A stretch of 64,000 nt of DNA from Bacillus swezeyi (GTDB lineage Bacteria > Bacillota > Bacilli > Bacillales > Bacillaceae). Positions 45,165-54,799 of the stretch are shown here, in pieces. The position numbers were made by a program, and so were the translations under genes. Positions within the stretch are counted from its first letter, which is position 1. Each line of letters begins with the position of its first letter. The notes under the pieces were generated by a model. It was not told where the DNA came from and ran no database searches. It worked only from the letters and a program-made list of their open reading frames with translations. The DNA is taken from contig NZ_MRBK01000004.1 in the NCBI RefSeq assembly GCF_001969815.1, forward strand, positions 434,001 to 498,000, given 5' to 3'.

Positions 45165-46295
45165 ATGATCATTGGTATTCCTAAGGAAATCAAAAATAAC
45201 GAGAATCGCGTAGCCATTACTCCAGCGGGTGTAGTGGCGCTGACAAAGAGCGGCCATCAAATCTTAATTGAACAAGGCGCCGGAATCGGAAGCGGCTTTG
45301 AAGATGCCGACTACACGACAGCCGGAGCGACAATTATTCCTGACGCCAAAGATGTATGGGCAAAAGCGGAGATGGTCATGAAGGTTAAAGAACCGATCAG
45401 CTCTGAATACGGCTACTTCCGCAAAGGGTTAATCTTATTTACGTACCTGCACTTAGCTGCCGAGCCGAAGCTTGCCAAAGCGCTCTCCGACAGCGGTGTC
45501 ACTGCAATTGCTTATGAAACGGTCGAAGTCAGCCGGACGCTGCCGCTGCTGACTCCGATGAGTGAAGTGGCAGGCCGCATGGCATCGCAGATCGGCGCAC
45601 AGTTCCTTGAAAAATCAAAAGGCGGGAAAGGTATTCTTTTATCTGGCGTACCAGGTGTGAAACGCGGCAAAGTGACGATCATCGGCGGCGGTGTGGTCGG
45701 TACAAACGCAGCTAAAATCGCCGTCGGTCTTGGCGCTGACGTCACACTTATTGACCTGAGCGCAGAGCGTCTGCGCCAGCTTGATGACATGTTCGGCAAA
45801 GACATTCAAACGCTGATGTCCAATCCGCTCAACATTGCGGAATCTGTAAAAGAATCAGACCTTGTGATCGGCGCCGTCTTAATCCCCGGAGCAAAAGCGC
45901 CTAAGCTTGTCACAGAAGACATGATCAAGTCCATGTCGCCAGGCTCAGTCGTCGTTGACGTAGCGATTGACCAAGGCGGCATTATCGAAACAGTTGATCA
46001 TATCACTACACATGATAACCCGACATATACGAAACACGGTGTTGTCCACTATGCCGTAGCCAATATGCCTGGCGCCGTTCCGCGGACATCAACGATCGGA
46101 TTAACAAACGTCACCATTCCTTATGCCATGCAAATCGCAAACAAAGGCGTCGAAAAAGCGGTTGCCGATAATCAAGCCCTGGCTCGCGGAGTCAACGTTG
46201 CAAACGGCAGCATCACATATGAGGCAGTAGCCCGTGACCTCGGATATGAATACGAAACTGTAGAGAATGCACTTCGCAAAGTAACGGCTGTATAA
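45165..46295 (+). CDS. ald: Alanine dehydrogenase
   Basis: This NAD-dependent enzyme oxidatively deaminates L-alanine to pyruvate and ammonia. It is used for growth on alanine and during sporulation. The 376-residue protein has the signatures [22 protein letters not shown] at the N-terminus and [16 protein letters not shown] with the substrate-binding Lys. TYLHLAAEP carries the catalytic His, and the Rossmann motif is [20 protein letters not shown]. The ATG at 45165 follows AGGGGGAC. It is monocistronic. Confidence 0.96.
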   Translation: MIIGIPKEIKNNENRVAITPAGVVALTKSGHQILIEQGAGIGSGFEDADYTTAGATIIPDAKDVWAKAEMVMKVKEPISSEYGYFRKGLILFTYLHLAAEPKLAKALSDSGVTAIAYETVEVSRTLPLLTPMSEVAGRMASQIGAQFLEKSKGGKGILLSGVPGVKRGKVTIIGGGVVGTNAAKIAVGLGADVTLIDLSAERLRQLDDMFGKDIQTLMSNPLNIAESVKESDLVIGAVLIPGAKAPKLVTEDMIKSMSPGSVVVDVAIDQGGIIETVDHITTHDNPTYTKHGVVHYAVANMPGAVPRTSTIGLTNVTIPYAMQIANKGVEKAVADNQALARGVNVANGSITYEAVARDLGYEYETVENALRKVTAV

Positions 46296-46418
46296 TCCCA
46301 GCCCTCTCTGTCTATTGACGGAGGGGTCTTTTCTGTTTTAAGTGACAAAATTGTCACCGGGATGTAAGGAAAATCGATAGCTCAGAAGCGGCCGGACAAG
46401 TTAAGGTGACATTACAGA

Positions 46419-47960
46419 ATGATCGACTTGAAAGAGGGGGAATTGATCCTGAGACTGTTTGAGCTGCTGCTGTTGATATCGAATATAGGATTGTTGGGAT
46501 TAACTGTTTTGCTGAAAAAAGAACGACGCAGGGTTCCGATCTTCATTGCAAGCGGAATTACCCTGCTTGTGCTGGCCATTCATTGGAAAGTCGAGGGTTT
46601 AAGGGTGCAATTGCTTTTCCCTTACGTACTGACGATCTTGTTTCTGGCCGGATCAATTTATGGCTGTTTTAAAAAGACTGCTTTTCGACATATCCCCCGT
46701 TTCATATTGGGACTGGCTTATACCGTGAGCGCCGTCATGCTGACGCTGACGGCATGCCTCATGTATGCATTTCCTGTGTTTCAGCTGCCGGAACCGACGG
46801 GAGAACACAAAGTGGGCACACAGATTTTTCACTTAGTCGATAAAGGCAGAGATGAGATTTTTGATGAGAAAAAAAAGGGAAAAAGAGAATTAATGGTTCA
46901 AATCTGGTATCCTGCAAAACATGCAAATGGACAGCCCGCCCCTTTTATAGAAGAGGGTCCTGTTCTGAAGGAAGAACCGCTCTCCAAAACCCTAGGCTTT
47001 CCGTCTATTGTCATGAACTACCTAAAATACATTCCGAGCCATTCCTATGGAGGAGCAGAGGTTTCCACTAAAAGCCGTTCTTATCCACTCATTATCTTAA
47101 ACCACGGCTACAAGTCATCGCGGATCTATCATGCTTCACAAGCAGAAAACCTTGCTAGTCATGGCTATATCGTCGCCTCAATCGACCATACATACAGTGC
47201 ATTTGCCACCGTATTTCCTGATGGGAGAACAGCTACGATGAAAACAGATGAGTATTTGATCGCTGAAAAAGACTACCGTAATATGGTAGGAAAAGTTTGG
47301 ACAGACGATATCGCATTCGTTCTCGATCAGTTTGAGCTTATCAATTCCGGGCAAATTCGCACCCAGTTTAAAGGAAGAATCGATTTGGATCATATCGGTG
47401 TATTCGGCCATTCCTTCGGCGGGGCCGCCTCATACGATGCTTCTTATGACGGCAGAATCACGGCGGGAATTGATCTTGACGGCGGCCTGTACCGTTACCA
47501 TAATCGTCCTGGCACGACAAAGCCATTTATGTTTATTTTCTCTGAAAGCACATTTGACCGCTTCAATAAAGTCAGACAGCATCACGTCTATACTGATGAA
47601 GAATTAAAAACAATGGGAGCAACGAGAGAAGAAATCAAAAAGGAGACTAAAGACGCCGAAGCCGAGATCGCACATTTTAGATATGCAGCCAGCCGGGGCA
47701 GGGGCAGCCGCATTCTATATGTCAAAGACATGGAGCACTACAACTTTGCCGATGTACAGTTTCTCACTCCGATTCTCCGGCATATCGGGCTGACAGGTCA
47801 AATCGATCCATCAAGAGCCGCATCCATCATCAACGCCTATACTTTAAGCTTTTTTGACAAGCATTTAAAAAACAAAGACGGACGGCTGCTTGAAGGGCCG
47901 GATGAAAAGTTCCCGGAAGTGAAGTTTGTGGATTCTCTGTTTGACGAGAGAAAGAAATAA
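46419..47960 (+). CDS. Membrane-anchored alpha/beta hydrolase (PAF-acetylhydrolase-like)
   Basis: This 513-residue protein has four N-terminal helices within the first 130 residues. An extracytoplasmic hydrolase domain follows. The nucleophile elbow is FGHSFGGAASYDA, an acid lies in GIDLDGGLYRYH and the His in VKDMEHYNFADVQF, giving a full Ser-Asp-His triad in the order seen in platelet-activating-factor acetylhydrolase-like esterases. LILNHGYKSSRIYHASQAEN holds the oxyanion strand. The ATG at 46419 has AAGGTGA nine bases upstream. The substrate is unknown; a lipid or cell-wall ester is possible. Confidence 0.82.
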   Translation: MIDLKEGELILRLFELLLLISNIGLLGLTVLLKKERRRVPIFIASGITLLVLAIHWKVEGLRVQLLFPYVLTILFLAGSIYGCFKKTAFRHIPRFILGLAYTVSAVMLTLTACLMYAFPVFQLPEPTGEHKVGTQIFHLVDKGRDEIFDEKKKGKRELMVQIWYPAKHANGQPAPFIEEGPVLKEEPLSKTLGFPSIVMNYLKYIPSHSYGGAEVSTKSRSYPLIILNHGYKSSRIYHASQAENLASHGYIVASIDHTYSAFATVFPDGRTATMKTDEYLIAEKDYRNMVGKVWTDDIAFVLDQFELINSGQIRTQFKGRIDLDHIGVFGHSFGGAASYDASYDGRITAGIDLDGGLYRYHNRPGTTKPFMFIFSESTFDRFNKVRQHHVYTDEELKTMGATREEIKKETKDAEAEIAHFRYAASRGRGSRILYVKDMEHYNFADVQFLTPILRHIGLTGQIDPSRAASIINAYTLSFFDKHLKNKDGRLLEGPDEKFPEVKFVDSLFDERKK

Positions 47961-47964
47961 AAAA

Positions 47965-47990
47965 GATGCCCAGGCTTTGTCTGGGCATCA
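47965..47990 (+). terminator. Terminator after the hydrolase gene
   Basis: GATGCCCAG (47965-47973) pairs with CTGGGCATC (47981-47989), preceded by A's. The T run after it is weak. Confidence 0.7.
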
Positions 47991-48281
47991 GATTGTTGAA
48001 AAAACTCGAGTGATACGCTAAAAAAATTCACGTTCACTATACATTATTTATGTGATGGAAGTGTTCTCCGCACTTTCAGCCAAAGATGTTTCTATGTTCT
48101 CAATTCTATAAGACGTATATAGAGAGAGTTTACCTGAGAAAGTGTGCAAAAGTTTAGCCATCCTTCAAAATTGAAAACATACTTTTTATTGCGCCAAGAA
48201 AAAAGCCATAGTACACTTGGATTAACTTAATTAAATTAATTTATTAAGTTTGGCCAATGTCTCAAATGTATAGGAGGACTT
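47991..48281 (+). promoter_or_regulatory. galKET upstream region with putative repressor operator
   Basis: No gene is present. TTAATTAAATTAA at 48227-48239 sits in the larger inverted repeat CTTAAT...ATTAAG (48226-48248), 43 bases before galK. The same 13-mer occurs before the ROK regulator gene (53209-53221). The likely promoter is just upstream or overlapping (TTGGAT at 48217), but its -10 is not clear. Confidence 0.5.
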
Positions 48282-49469
48282 ATGAATTCTTTAGCCGCTT
48301 TATCAAATGAATTTCGTTCGATTTTCAATACGGCAAAGACACCAAGAATCTTTTTTGCTCCCGGAAGAATCAACTTGATTGGAGAACATACGGATTACAA
48401 TGGAGGACATGTGTTCCCCGCCTCTATCTCATATGGTACATATGCGCTGGGCGTGAAGCGGGACGACCAAATCATTCGATTCTACTCAATGAATTTCCCC
48501 GAGATGGGGGTTATTGAATGCAGCTTATCCGATTTAGCTTTTGCCCAATCCCACAGCTGGGTCAATTATCCGAAGGGAATGTTTCATTTTATGAAAGAGG
48601 CGGGACATCAAATTGTACACGGCGCCGATATTTTGTTTTATGGAAATATCCCGCACGGAGCCGGCCTCTCTTCTTCTGCATCTATTGAGCTTGCAACAGG
48701 CGTTTTATTAAAAGGGCTTTTTGATTTAGAAATGGAATCCATTCCCATGATAAAGCTTGGACAAAAAGTTGAAAACGAGTACATTGGCGTAAACAGCGGC
48801 ATTATGGACCAATTTGCCATCGGCATGGGGAAGGAAGATCATGCCATCCTGTTACATTGCAAAACGTTAGAATACAAATATGCACCATTCGTTTTGAAGG
48901 ATCACGTGATGATCATCATCAATACAAATAAACAGCGCACTTTAGCCGGGTCTAAGTACAATGAAAGACGCGCCCAATGCGAAGAAGCGCTGAGCGATTT
49001 ACAAAGGGAAATATCGCTCAGATGCCTCGGCGATTTGACAATAGAGGCATTCGAAGCAAATAAACATCTCATACAGTATGAATTGAATCAAAAGCGCGCC
49101 AAGCACGTCGTCTACGAAAATGCCCGGACGCTAGAAGCGCGGGAAAAACTTCAGCAAGGCGACCTCGCCGGCTTTGGCAAACTGATGAATGAATCCCATC
49201 TATCATTAAGAGATGATTATGAAGTCACAGGCCTTGAGCTTGATACGATCGTACAGACCGCATGGGAACAAGACGGCGTCTTGGGAGCCCGTATGACCGG
49301 GGCCGGATTCGGCGGCTGTGCGATTGCCATCGTTGAAAAGGAGAGTGCAGATGATGTTAAGAAAAACGTAAGTGCCGTCTACCGGAAAACAGTCGGTTAT
49401 GAGGCAACGTTTTATACTGCAGCTATAGGCGACGGTGCAAAAGAAATTGAGAGAGGAGTGGTTATATGA
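48282..49469 (+). CDS. galK: Galactokinase
   Basis: GalK phosphorylates galactose to galactose-1-phosphate, the first Leloir step. The 395-residue GHMP kinase has [20 protein letters not shown] (galactokinase signature), the phosphate loop [16 protein letters not shown] and a C-terminal [15 protein letters not shown]. It starts at the ATG 48282 behind TAGGAGGAC. Its stop overlaps the galE start (ATGA). Confidence 0.96.
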   Translation: MNSLAALSNEFRSIFNTAKTPRIFFAPGRINLIGEHTDYNGGHVFPASISYGTYALGVKRDDQIIRFYSMNFPEMGVIECSLSDLAFAQSHSWVNYPKGMFHFMKEAGHQIVHGADILFYGNIPHGAGLSSSASIELATGVLLKGLFDLEMESIPMIKLGQKVENEYIGVNSGIMDQFAIGMGKEDHAILLHCKTLEYKYAPFVLKDHVMIIINTNKQRTLAGSKYNERRAQCEEALSDLQREISLRCLGDLTIEAFEANKHLIQYELNQKRAKHVVYENARTLEAREKLQQGDLAGFGKLMNESHLSLRDDYEVTGLELDTIVQTAWEQDGVLGARMTGAGFGGCAIAIVEKESADDVKKNVSAVYRKTVGYEATFYTAAIGDGAKEIERGVVI

Positions 49470-50467
49470 GTGTGCTGGTGTTGGGCGGAGCCGGCTATAT
49501 TGGTTCACACGCCGTGTATCAATTAATCGACAAGGGAGAAACTGTCGTCATCGTTGACAATCTCGAAACCGGTCAAAGGCAGGCGATACATCCTGATGCA
49601 GCCTTTTATGAAGGGGATATCCGTGATATCGATTTTCTTCGCTCTGTTTTTGAAAAGGAACCGATTGAAGAAGTGATCCACTTCGCCGCCAATTCACTTG
49701 TCGGCGAGTCCATGAAAAATCCCCTCAAGTACTATAACAACAACGTGTACGGAACCCAGGTTTTACTTCAGACCATGATCGAACACGATGTGAAAAAAAT
49801 TGTTTTCTCCTCGACCGCGGCCGTCTATGGAGAACCCGAATCCACTCCGATTACAGAAGCGATGCCGACGCTTCCGACGAGCACTTACGGAGAAACGAAA
49901 CGGATCATGGAAAAGTTAATGAAACGGACTGATGAAGCCTATGGCGTCAATTATGTCTCCTTGCGTTATTTTAATGTAGCAGGGGCAAGAGAAACGGCAG
50001 AGATCGGGGAAGATCATTGTCCGGAAACACACCTTGTCCCCATTATATTGCAGACGGCTCTCGGACAAAGATCGCACATCACCATTTTTGGTGACGATTA
50101 TAATACGCCTGACGGAACTTGCATCCGCGACTACGTCCATGTGGAGGATCTCATCGATGCCCACCTGGCGGCATTAGATTATCTAAGAGACGGCGGCCAA
50201 AGCGATGTCTTCAATCTTGGCAGCAGCCAGGGGTTTTCGGTGAAAGAAATGATCGATGCGGCAAGATCCGTCACTGGAAAAGAAATTCCTGCTAAAATCG
50301 GTGCGCGGAGAGACGGCGACCCAAGCATTTTGATTGCCGGTTCAGACAAGGCAAAACAAGTACTAGACTGGAAACCGGCGCGCACTTCTGTGGCAAAGAT
50401 CATTGAAGACGCTTGGAAATGGCACTCCTCACATCCAAACGGGTATCGGAAGGAAGTGTCAACATGA
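49466..50467 (+). CDS. galE: UDP-glucose 4-epimerase
   Basis: GalE interconverts UDP-galactose and UDP-glucose. The 333-residue short-chain dehydrogenase-like enzyme has NAD-binding [16 protein letters not shown], the Ser of FSSTAAVYG and the catalytic YxxxK in [21 protein letters not shown] lies in the substrate region. It starts at 49466 within the galK stop and ends within the galT start, so the three genes are translationally coupled. Confidence 0.96.
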   Translation: MSVLVLGGAGYIGSHAVYQLIDKGETVVIVDNLETGQRQAIHPDAAFYEGDIRDIDFLRSVFEKEPIEEVIHFAANSLVGESMKNPLKYYNNNVYGTQVLLQTMIEHDVKKIVFSSTAAVYGEPESTPITEAMPTLPTSTYGETKRIMEKLMKRTDEAYGVNYVSLRYFNVAGARETAEIGEDHCPETHLVPIILQTALGQRSHITIFGDDYNTPDGTCIRDYVHVEDLIDAHLAALDYLRDGGQSDVFNLGSSQGFSVKEMIDAARSVTGKEIPAKIGARRDGDPSILIAGSDKAKQVLDWKPARTSVAKIIEDAWKWHSSHPNGYRKEVST

Positions 50468-51951
50468 TTTACAAAGATATAGCGGGCCTCATTCAAAAAG
50501 CGCTGGAAGCGGATTTAATTGAATCGGCTGATGTGAATTACGCCCGCAACCAATTGATGCACCTGCTGGGGCTGGAGTTATTTCCTGAAGAGGGTGTTGG
50601 AACAACCGATGAATCCATCCCCGACCTGCTTGAAAAGCTGACCGGCTATGCTGCCAAACACGGCATCATAACAGACGCTTCAGATGACAAGGAGATTTTA
50701 TCAGCCAATATCATGAATTGCTTTGTTGCAAGACCGTCTGTCATCAATGCGGTTTTCAACCAGAGATATCATGAATCTCCGAGTGCAGCTACCGAGTATT
50801 TTTATCGGCTCAGCCAAAACAGCCATTACATTCAGACAAAACAGATCGAGAAAAATATTTCGTATAAGGTGGATACTGCCTATGGCGAAATGGATATTAC
50901 AATCAACTTATCAAAACCTGAAAAAGATCCCGAACAAATCAAGCGGGAACGCGAAGCGAAACAAACCCACAGCTATCCTAAATGCCTGTTGTGCAAGGAA
51001 AACGAAGGCTACACAGGGCGGATCGGATATCCGGCACGGGCTAATCACAGGATCATCCAAATACCGCTTCTTGATGAAAATTGGTATTTCCAATATTCAC
51101 CCTATGTCTATTACCGTGAGCATAGCATTTTGTTTTCGGAAAAACACCGCCGCATGAAAATCGACAAACAGGCATTTCACAGGCTTCTCACTTTTACAGA
51201 GATGTTTCCGCATTATTTTATCGGATCAAATGCCGATTTGCCGATCGTCGGCGGATCTATTTTAAGCCATGACCATTATCAGGCCGGATGTTATGAGTTT
51301 GCCATGACGCGCGCGGAAGATGCTTTTTCATTTCAATTACATCGCCATCCGCAAATTGAAGCTTCCGTATTAAAATGGCCGATGTCCGTGATCCGCCTGA
51401 AAGGAACAACAATAAACAGCCTTGTTGAGGCGGCGGATGATATTTTTCAAACCTGGAAAAACTACTCGGATCAATTAGCAGATGTCATCGCTTTTACTGA
51501 TGACACGCCACATAACACGATTACGCCGATTGCCAGAAATCGCAATGGCATCTTTGAAATTGACCTTGTGCTCAGAAACAACCGGACATCTGCTGAACAT
51601 CCATTCGGCATTTTTCATCCGCATGAAGACGTGCATCATATTAAGAAAGAAAATATCGGATTAATTGAGGTAATGGGGCTGGCCATCCTGCCGCCTCGTT
51701 TAAAGGCTGAACTGGCGGCAATCAAAGAGTTTCTGCTTGGCCGTCCAAGCCGGATCGAAGCCCATCATCAAGAATGGGCAGAACACCTTAAATCCGAGTA
51801 TCGAGAAATTTCCAGCCCGGAGCATGCTGAATTGGTTTTACAGAAGGAACTCGGAAATAAATTTGTCAAAGCCCTTGAAGATGCCGGAGTATTAAAAGAG
51901 CGGAAAGCTTTTATGCGTTTTATTGATGCGGTGAATCAACAGATAAACTAA
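50464..51951 (+). CDS. galT: Galactose-1-phosphate uridylyltransferase, class II
   Basis: GalT exchanges UMP between UDP-glucose and galactose-1-phosphate. The 495-residue protein is of the Gram-positive GalT2 type, longer than and unlike the E. coli form. Markers are [39 protein letters not shown] with a His pair, and [21 protein letters not shown] start at the ATG 50464 ([15 protein letters not shown]) because GGAAGGAAG precedes it and it overlaps the galE stop. Confidence 0.95.
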   Translation: MIYKDIAGLIQKALEADLIESADVNYARNQLMHLLGLELFPEEGVGTTDESIPDLLEKLTGYAAKHGIITDASDDKEILSANIMNCFVARPSVINAVFNQRYHESPSAATEYFYRLSQNSHYIQTKQIEKNISYKVDTAYGEMDITINLSKPEKDPEQIKREREAKQTHSYPKCLLCKENEGYTGRIGYPARANHRIIQIPLLDENWYFQYSPYVYYREHSILFSEKHRRMKIDKQAFHRLLTFTEMFPHYFIGSNADLPIVGGSILSHDHYQAGCYEFAMTRAEDAFSFQLHRHPQIEASVLKWPMSVIRLKGTTINSLVEAADDIFQTWKNYSDQLADVIAFTDDTPHNTITPIARNRNGIFEIDLVLRNNRTSAEHPFGIFHPHEDVHHIKKENIGLIEVMGLAILPPRLKAELAAIKEFLLGRPSRIEAHHQEWAEHLKSEYREISSPEHAELVLQKELGNKFVKALEDAGVLKERKAFMRFIDAVNQQIN

Positions 51952-51956
51952 GGATG

Positions 51957-51991
51957 AAAATAGGCTGTTCCAAAAGGGTTCAGCCTATTTC
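51957..51991. terminator. Bidirectional terminator between galT and the ROK gene
   Basis: AAATAGGCTG (51958-51967) is complementary to CAGCCTATTT (51981-51990). The ROK gene ends inside it. Confidence 0.8.
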
Positions 51992-53157
51992 AGCACCGGA
52001 TCAAATAATTCCGTCAGCAGTAACGAAACAGCGCCCAATAACGTCGCCTCGTCACCAAGCCGGGTAACAGCCACATCTGTCTGTCTCGCTTCAGCTGTCA
52101 GAGCTTTTTTCTGTATCGTTTCCACAATGGCAGGCATCATGAATTTTTCGCCCTTCATGACCCCGCCTCCCAACACCATTTTACTTGGATTGACAAGATG
52201 AATGAAGTTGGTTAATCCGATTCCGATGATGCTGCCCGTTTCATGAAATAGATCGATGCAGGTTTGGTTTCCGCTTTGCGCCATCTCAAACATGTCTTGA
52301 GCCGTCAGTCCGCCCGCGCGCTCTTTGAGCTGTTTTCTCCCCCGTTCGGCAATAGCAGGTCCGCTCACTAATGTTTGCAGGCACCCTCGGTTTCCGCATT
52401 CACACATTTCACCGTTCATATCAATGATCATATGTCCCAATTCTCCGGCGATCCCTTGAGCCCCGTGATATAATTTCCCGCTGATCACGATACCGGCGCC
52501 CACGCCCCTGCCAATATTAACGGCAGCCATGCTGTCAACATCGCCATGGCCGCCGAACCATGATTCGCCCAGCGCCATCGCGCGAGCGTCATTTTCAACT
52601 TTTACCGTTAAGTTGAATTCTTTTTCCAGCGCTTCTTTTATGGGGATATTGGTTAAGTTTAAAATGGGTGCGATCAGAGACGTTCCCGTTTCCGCATCGA
52701 CCACCCCGTGCATCGCGATTCCGATGCCGATGATTTTTTCTTGGTCGACACTGGACTGGCTTAAAATTGTATCTATATTCTCCTTTAAAACAGCCATGAA
52801 CATATCGTTCGTTAACGGTTTTTCCAGCAAACTGGATGTCCGCTGAAAAATGCCTCCAGCTAAATCGGTTAATATACATTCCACCGTCTCAGGCCCCGCA
52901 TCAACGCCAATCACATAAAAAGCACCTGTGTTGATGTGCAGCATTGTCGGTTTTCTTCCCCCGCTGGAGTGGCCGAGCGTGCTTTCCTTTACCAGCCCTT
53001 GATCTATAAGCTCTTTGACAATGCTGCTGACCGTAGGCGGCGTAATCCTTGTTTCTTTGGCGATTTGCGCTCTGGAAATCGGCTCTGATGTTCTAATCTT
53101 ATTTAGAATAATGGATTTGTTAACCGACTTCATTAATTGAAATGTTCCTCGCTGCAT
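51985..53157 (-). CDS. ROK-family transcriptional repressor, probable galactose-operon regulator
   Basis: This 390-residue NagC/XylR-type protein has an N-terminal winged helix (SRAQIAKETRITPPTVSSIV). A sugar-kinase-like domain has the phosphate-binding segment VIGVDAGPETVECILTDLAG and ROK signature GVGAGIVISGKLYHGAQG with GELGHMI. The zinc-binding CECGNRGCLQT is present. It resembles XylR, but xyl genes are absent. It is convergent with galKET and shares an AT-rich operator motif with the galK upstream region, so control of gal genes is the best guess. The ATG at 53157-53155 follows ATGGAGG. Confidence 0.82.
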   Translation of the reverse strand: MQRGTFQLMKSVNKSIILNKIRTSEPISRAQIAKETRITPPTVSSIVKELIDQGLVKESTLGHSSGGRKPTMLHINTGAFYVIGVDAGPETVECILTDLAGGIFQRTSSLLEKPLTNDMFMAVLKENIDTILSQSSVDQEKIIGIGIAMHGVVDAETGTSLIAPILNLTNIPIKEALEKEFNLTVKVENDARAMALGESWFGGHGDVDSMAAVNIGRGVGAGIVISGKLYHGAQGIAGELGHMIIDMNGEMCECGNRGCLQTLVSGPAIAERGRKQLKERAGGLTAQDMFEMAQSGNQTCIDLFHETGSIIGIGLTNFIHLVNPSKMVLGGGVMKGEKFMMPAIVETIQKKALTAEARQTDVAVTRLGDEATLLGAVSLLLTELFDPVLK

Positions 53158-53201
53158 GGGGAATCCTCCATTTTAAACATATAGTAGGTTTTATTTTATC
53201 A

Positions 53202-53226
53202 CGGTTAGTTAATTAAATTAACAAAC
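53202..53226. promoter_or_regulatory. Putative ROK-repressor operator at its own gene
   Basis: GTTAGTTAATTAAATTAACAAAC is a near-palindrome similar in style to XylR operators. Its core TTAATTAAATTAA (53209-53221) is identical to the site before galK. It lies about 50 bases upstream of the ROK start codon. Confidence 0.55.
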
Positions 53227-53258
53227 GAAAATAAGAAAGGTTGCATTCGGTATAATAA

Positions 53259-53271
53259 TCAGTTAAACTGA
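53259..53271. promoter_or_regulatory. Palindromic operator candidate before the marR-like gene
   Basis: TCAGTTAAACTGA is an inverted repeat around a central A. It lies between a TATAAT (53251-53256) and the MarR coding sequence, as expected for autorepression. Confidence 0.45.
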
Positions 53272-53308
53272 CTATATTATTTGTTGACTATCTCAGGAGG
53301 TGACGATT

Positions 53309-53734
53309 TTGGAGCAATTAAACCAGTTTTATGGGTTTTTGTTAGGAAAGATTCTTCAGCAAATGGAGGATCAATTCGCTGACGTTCTGACTCCGTTTAA
53401 TCTTAGTGCCAGGCAATTCGGAGTGCTTATATTTATTAAAGAAAACCCCTACTCTTCGCAAAAGCTGATTTCCGAGAAATTGCAGATCGACCGTACCACA
53501 ATGGTGAGCCATGTTGACCATTTAGAGGGATCAGGCTTTGTGGAACGGACCAAAAATGCAAGTGACCGCAGAGCATACAGCCTGCTCATTACTGAAAAAG
53601 GCAGTGATGTACTGTCATCATGCAAACAGGTTTTAGTACAAACAGAATATGAAGTTTTATCCCCCCTAAATGAAAATGAACAAAAATTATTGAAAGATTT
53701 GCTTTTGAAAGTATGGAGCAAATATAAAAACTAG
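53309..53734 (+). CDS. MarR-family transcriptional regulator
   Basis: This 141-residue winged-helix protein has LSARQFGVLIFIKENPYSSQ, the recognition helix region LISEKLQIDRTTMVSHVDHL and the wing GFVERTKNASDRRAYSLLIT with the conserved DRR. I start at TTG 53309 because AGGAGGTGA is correctly spaced for it; the GTG at 53300 lies within that RBS. It heads an operon with a rhodanese and an EVE-domain gene. The effector is unknown. No reactive Cys typical of OhrR is present in the N-terminus. Confidence 0.88.
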   Translation: MEQLNQFYGFLLGKILQQMEDQFADVLTPFNLSARQFGVLIFIKENPYSSQKLISEKLQIDRTTMVSHVDHLEGSGFVERTKNASDRRAYSLLITEKGSDVLSSCKQVLVQTEYEVLSPLNENEQKLLKDLLLKVWSKYKN

Positions 53735-53746
53735 GAGGAGTGCCGC

Positions 53747-54139
53747 ATGAATTCACTCGATTTTTTCAATGCACGTTTAGAAGCTACCATTAGTCCGATG
53801 GATTTTGTCAAATCAGCAAAGCTCCACCCTGAGAAATATTTCTTAGTGGATGTAAGAAACGGACCAAGCGAATTCAAGAAAGTGACGATAAAAGATGCTC
53901 AAATGATACCTGAACAGGATCTCCCTAATCGATTAAACGACATCCCAAAAGATAAAGAGATCATTGTGTACTGCTGGGATGTCTGGTGTAATACAGCAGC
54001 TAAAGCGGCTAAATTTTTATTAGAAAATGGTTATCAAGTGAAAGAGTTGACCGGAGGCATTGCGGCATGGAGAGAAATGAATTTTCCTGTGTCAGCATGT
54101 ACTGAAGGGGCTACTGACAAGGATCATTGCGGGTGCTGA
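53747..54139 (+). CDS. Rhodanese-like sulfurtransferase
   Basis: This 130-residue single rhodanese domain has YFLVDVRNGPSEFKKVTI at the start (CH2A-like), the active-site loop VYCWDVWCNTAAKAAKFL with Cys in place, and LTGGIAAWREMNFPV at the end. The tail CTEGATDKDHCGC carries three more Cys, possibly for metal or sulfur relay. It follows the MarR gene by 12 bases with AGGAGGAGTG, so it is one operon. The role may be persulfide handling or detoxification (inference). Confidence 0.88.
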   Translation: MNSLDFFNARLEATISPMDFVKSAKLHPEKYFLVDVRNGPSEFKKVTIKDAQMIPEQDLPNRLNDIPKDKEIIVYCWDVWCNTAAKAAKFLLENGYQVKELTGGIAAWREMNFPVSACTEGATDKDHCGC

Positions 54140-54144
54140 AGCAG

Positions 54145-54567
54145 ATGAAAACAAAGTATTGGATTGGTGTGGCTTCCCGCGATCATGTCTTGAAGGGGGT
54201 ATCCGGAGGCTTTGCCCAGCTTTGCCACGGAAAAGAGGCCCCTCTAAAAAGAATGAATCCTGGTGATTGGATCATTTATTACTCTCCAAAGCAGAATCTA
54301 AAAGATCATGCACCCTATCAAAAATTTACAGCTGTAGGAAAAGTGGCTGATGACAGGGTGTACAAATTTGAAGCAGGAGAAGGATTCATGCCCTACAGAA
54401 GAAAAATCGTCTTTTTGAAATGTTTGGAAATGTCCATCCACCCATTCATTTCTTCCCTCTCTTTCATCAAAAACAAAAAGCACTGGGGCTATTCCTTCCG
54501 ATTTGGACATACAGAAATCAGCGAACAAGACTTCAAACTCATTTTTAAACAAATGATCAAAATATAA
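54145..54567 (+). CDS. EVE-domain protein (UPF0310)
   Basis: This 140-residue protein has a complete EVE domain, a PUA-like fold proposed to bind modified nucleobases in DNA or RNA. Markers are KYWIGVASRDHVLKGVSGGF, LKRMNPGDWIIYYSPKQ and a C-terminal HWGYSFRFGHTEISEQDF. I start at the ATG 54145. The preceding frame from TTG overlaps the rhodanese gene, and the RBS is weak (GGGTGCTGAAG), suggesting coupling. Its presence with MarR and rhodanese is a recurrent arrangement in Bacillus, but I cannot assign a function. Confidence 0.85.
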   Translation: MKTKYWIGVASRDHVLKGVSGGFAQLCHGKEAPLKRMNPGDWIIYYSPKQNLKDHAPYQKFTAVGKVADDRVYKFEAGEGFMPYRRKIVFLKCLEMSIHPFISSLSFIKNKKHWGYSFRFGHTEISEQDFKLIFKQMIKI

Positions 54568-54596
54568 AGGGCGGTGACTCCCTTTATATTTTTTTG
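54562..54596 (+). terminator. Terminator after the EVE gene
   Basis: ATATAAAGGG (54562-54571) pairs with CCCTTTATAT (54580-54589) and is followed by T's. Confidence 0.8.
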
Positions 54597-54718
54597 CCTT
54601 GGCAGGACCTTCGCCGATTATCCGGTTCCCCTTGTTCTACATTGCGTTCGATTCTTTAAACAGCGCTTTAACATAGACAAAGTGTTTTTTAATGGAAAAA
54701 TTTTCTGTAAAATTTGAA

Positions 54719-54773
54719 ATGAAAGTGTTTGCATAATCAAAATAATCGCGTTATCATACTTGTATACAAGTAT
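54719..54773 (+). promoter_or_regulatory. gnt promoter with cre site and GntR operator
   Basis: The promoter is TTGCAT (54729-54734), 17 bases, TATCAT (54752-54757). ATGAAAGTGTTTGCAT (54719-54734), overlapping the -35, matches the cre consensus at 14 of 16. The perfect 18-bp palindrome ATACTTGTATACAAGTAT (54756-54773) covers the start point and equals the GntR operator known from B. subtilis as I recall it. Confidence 0.88.
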
Positions 54774-54799
54774 ACTCGTATAACTAGGAAGGTGAGTGT

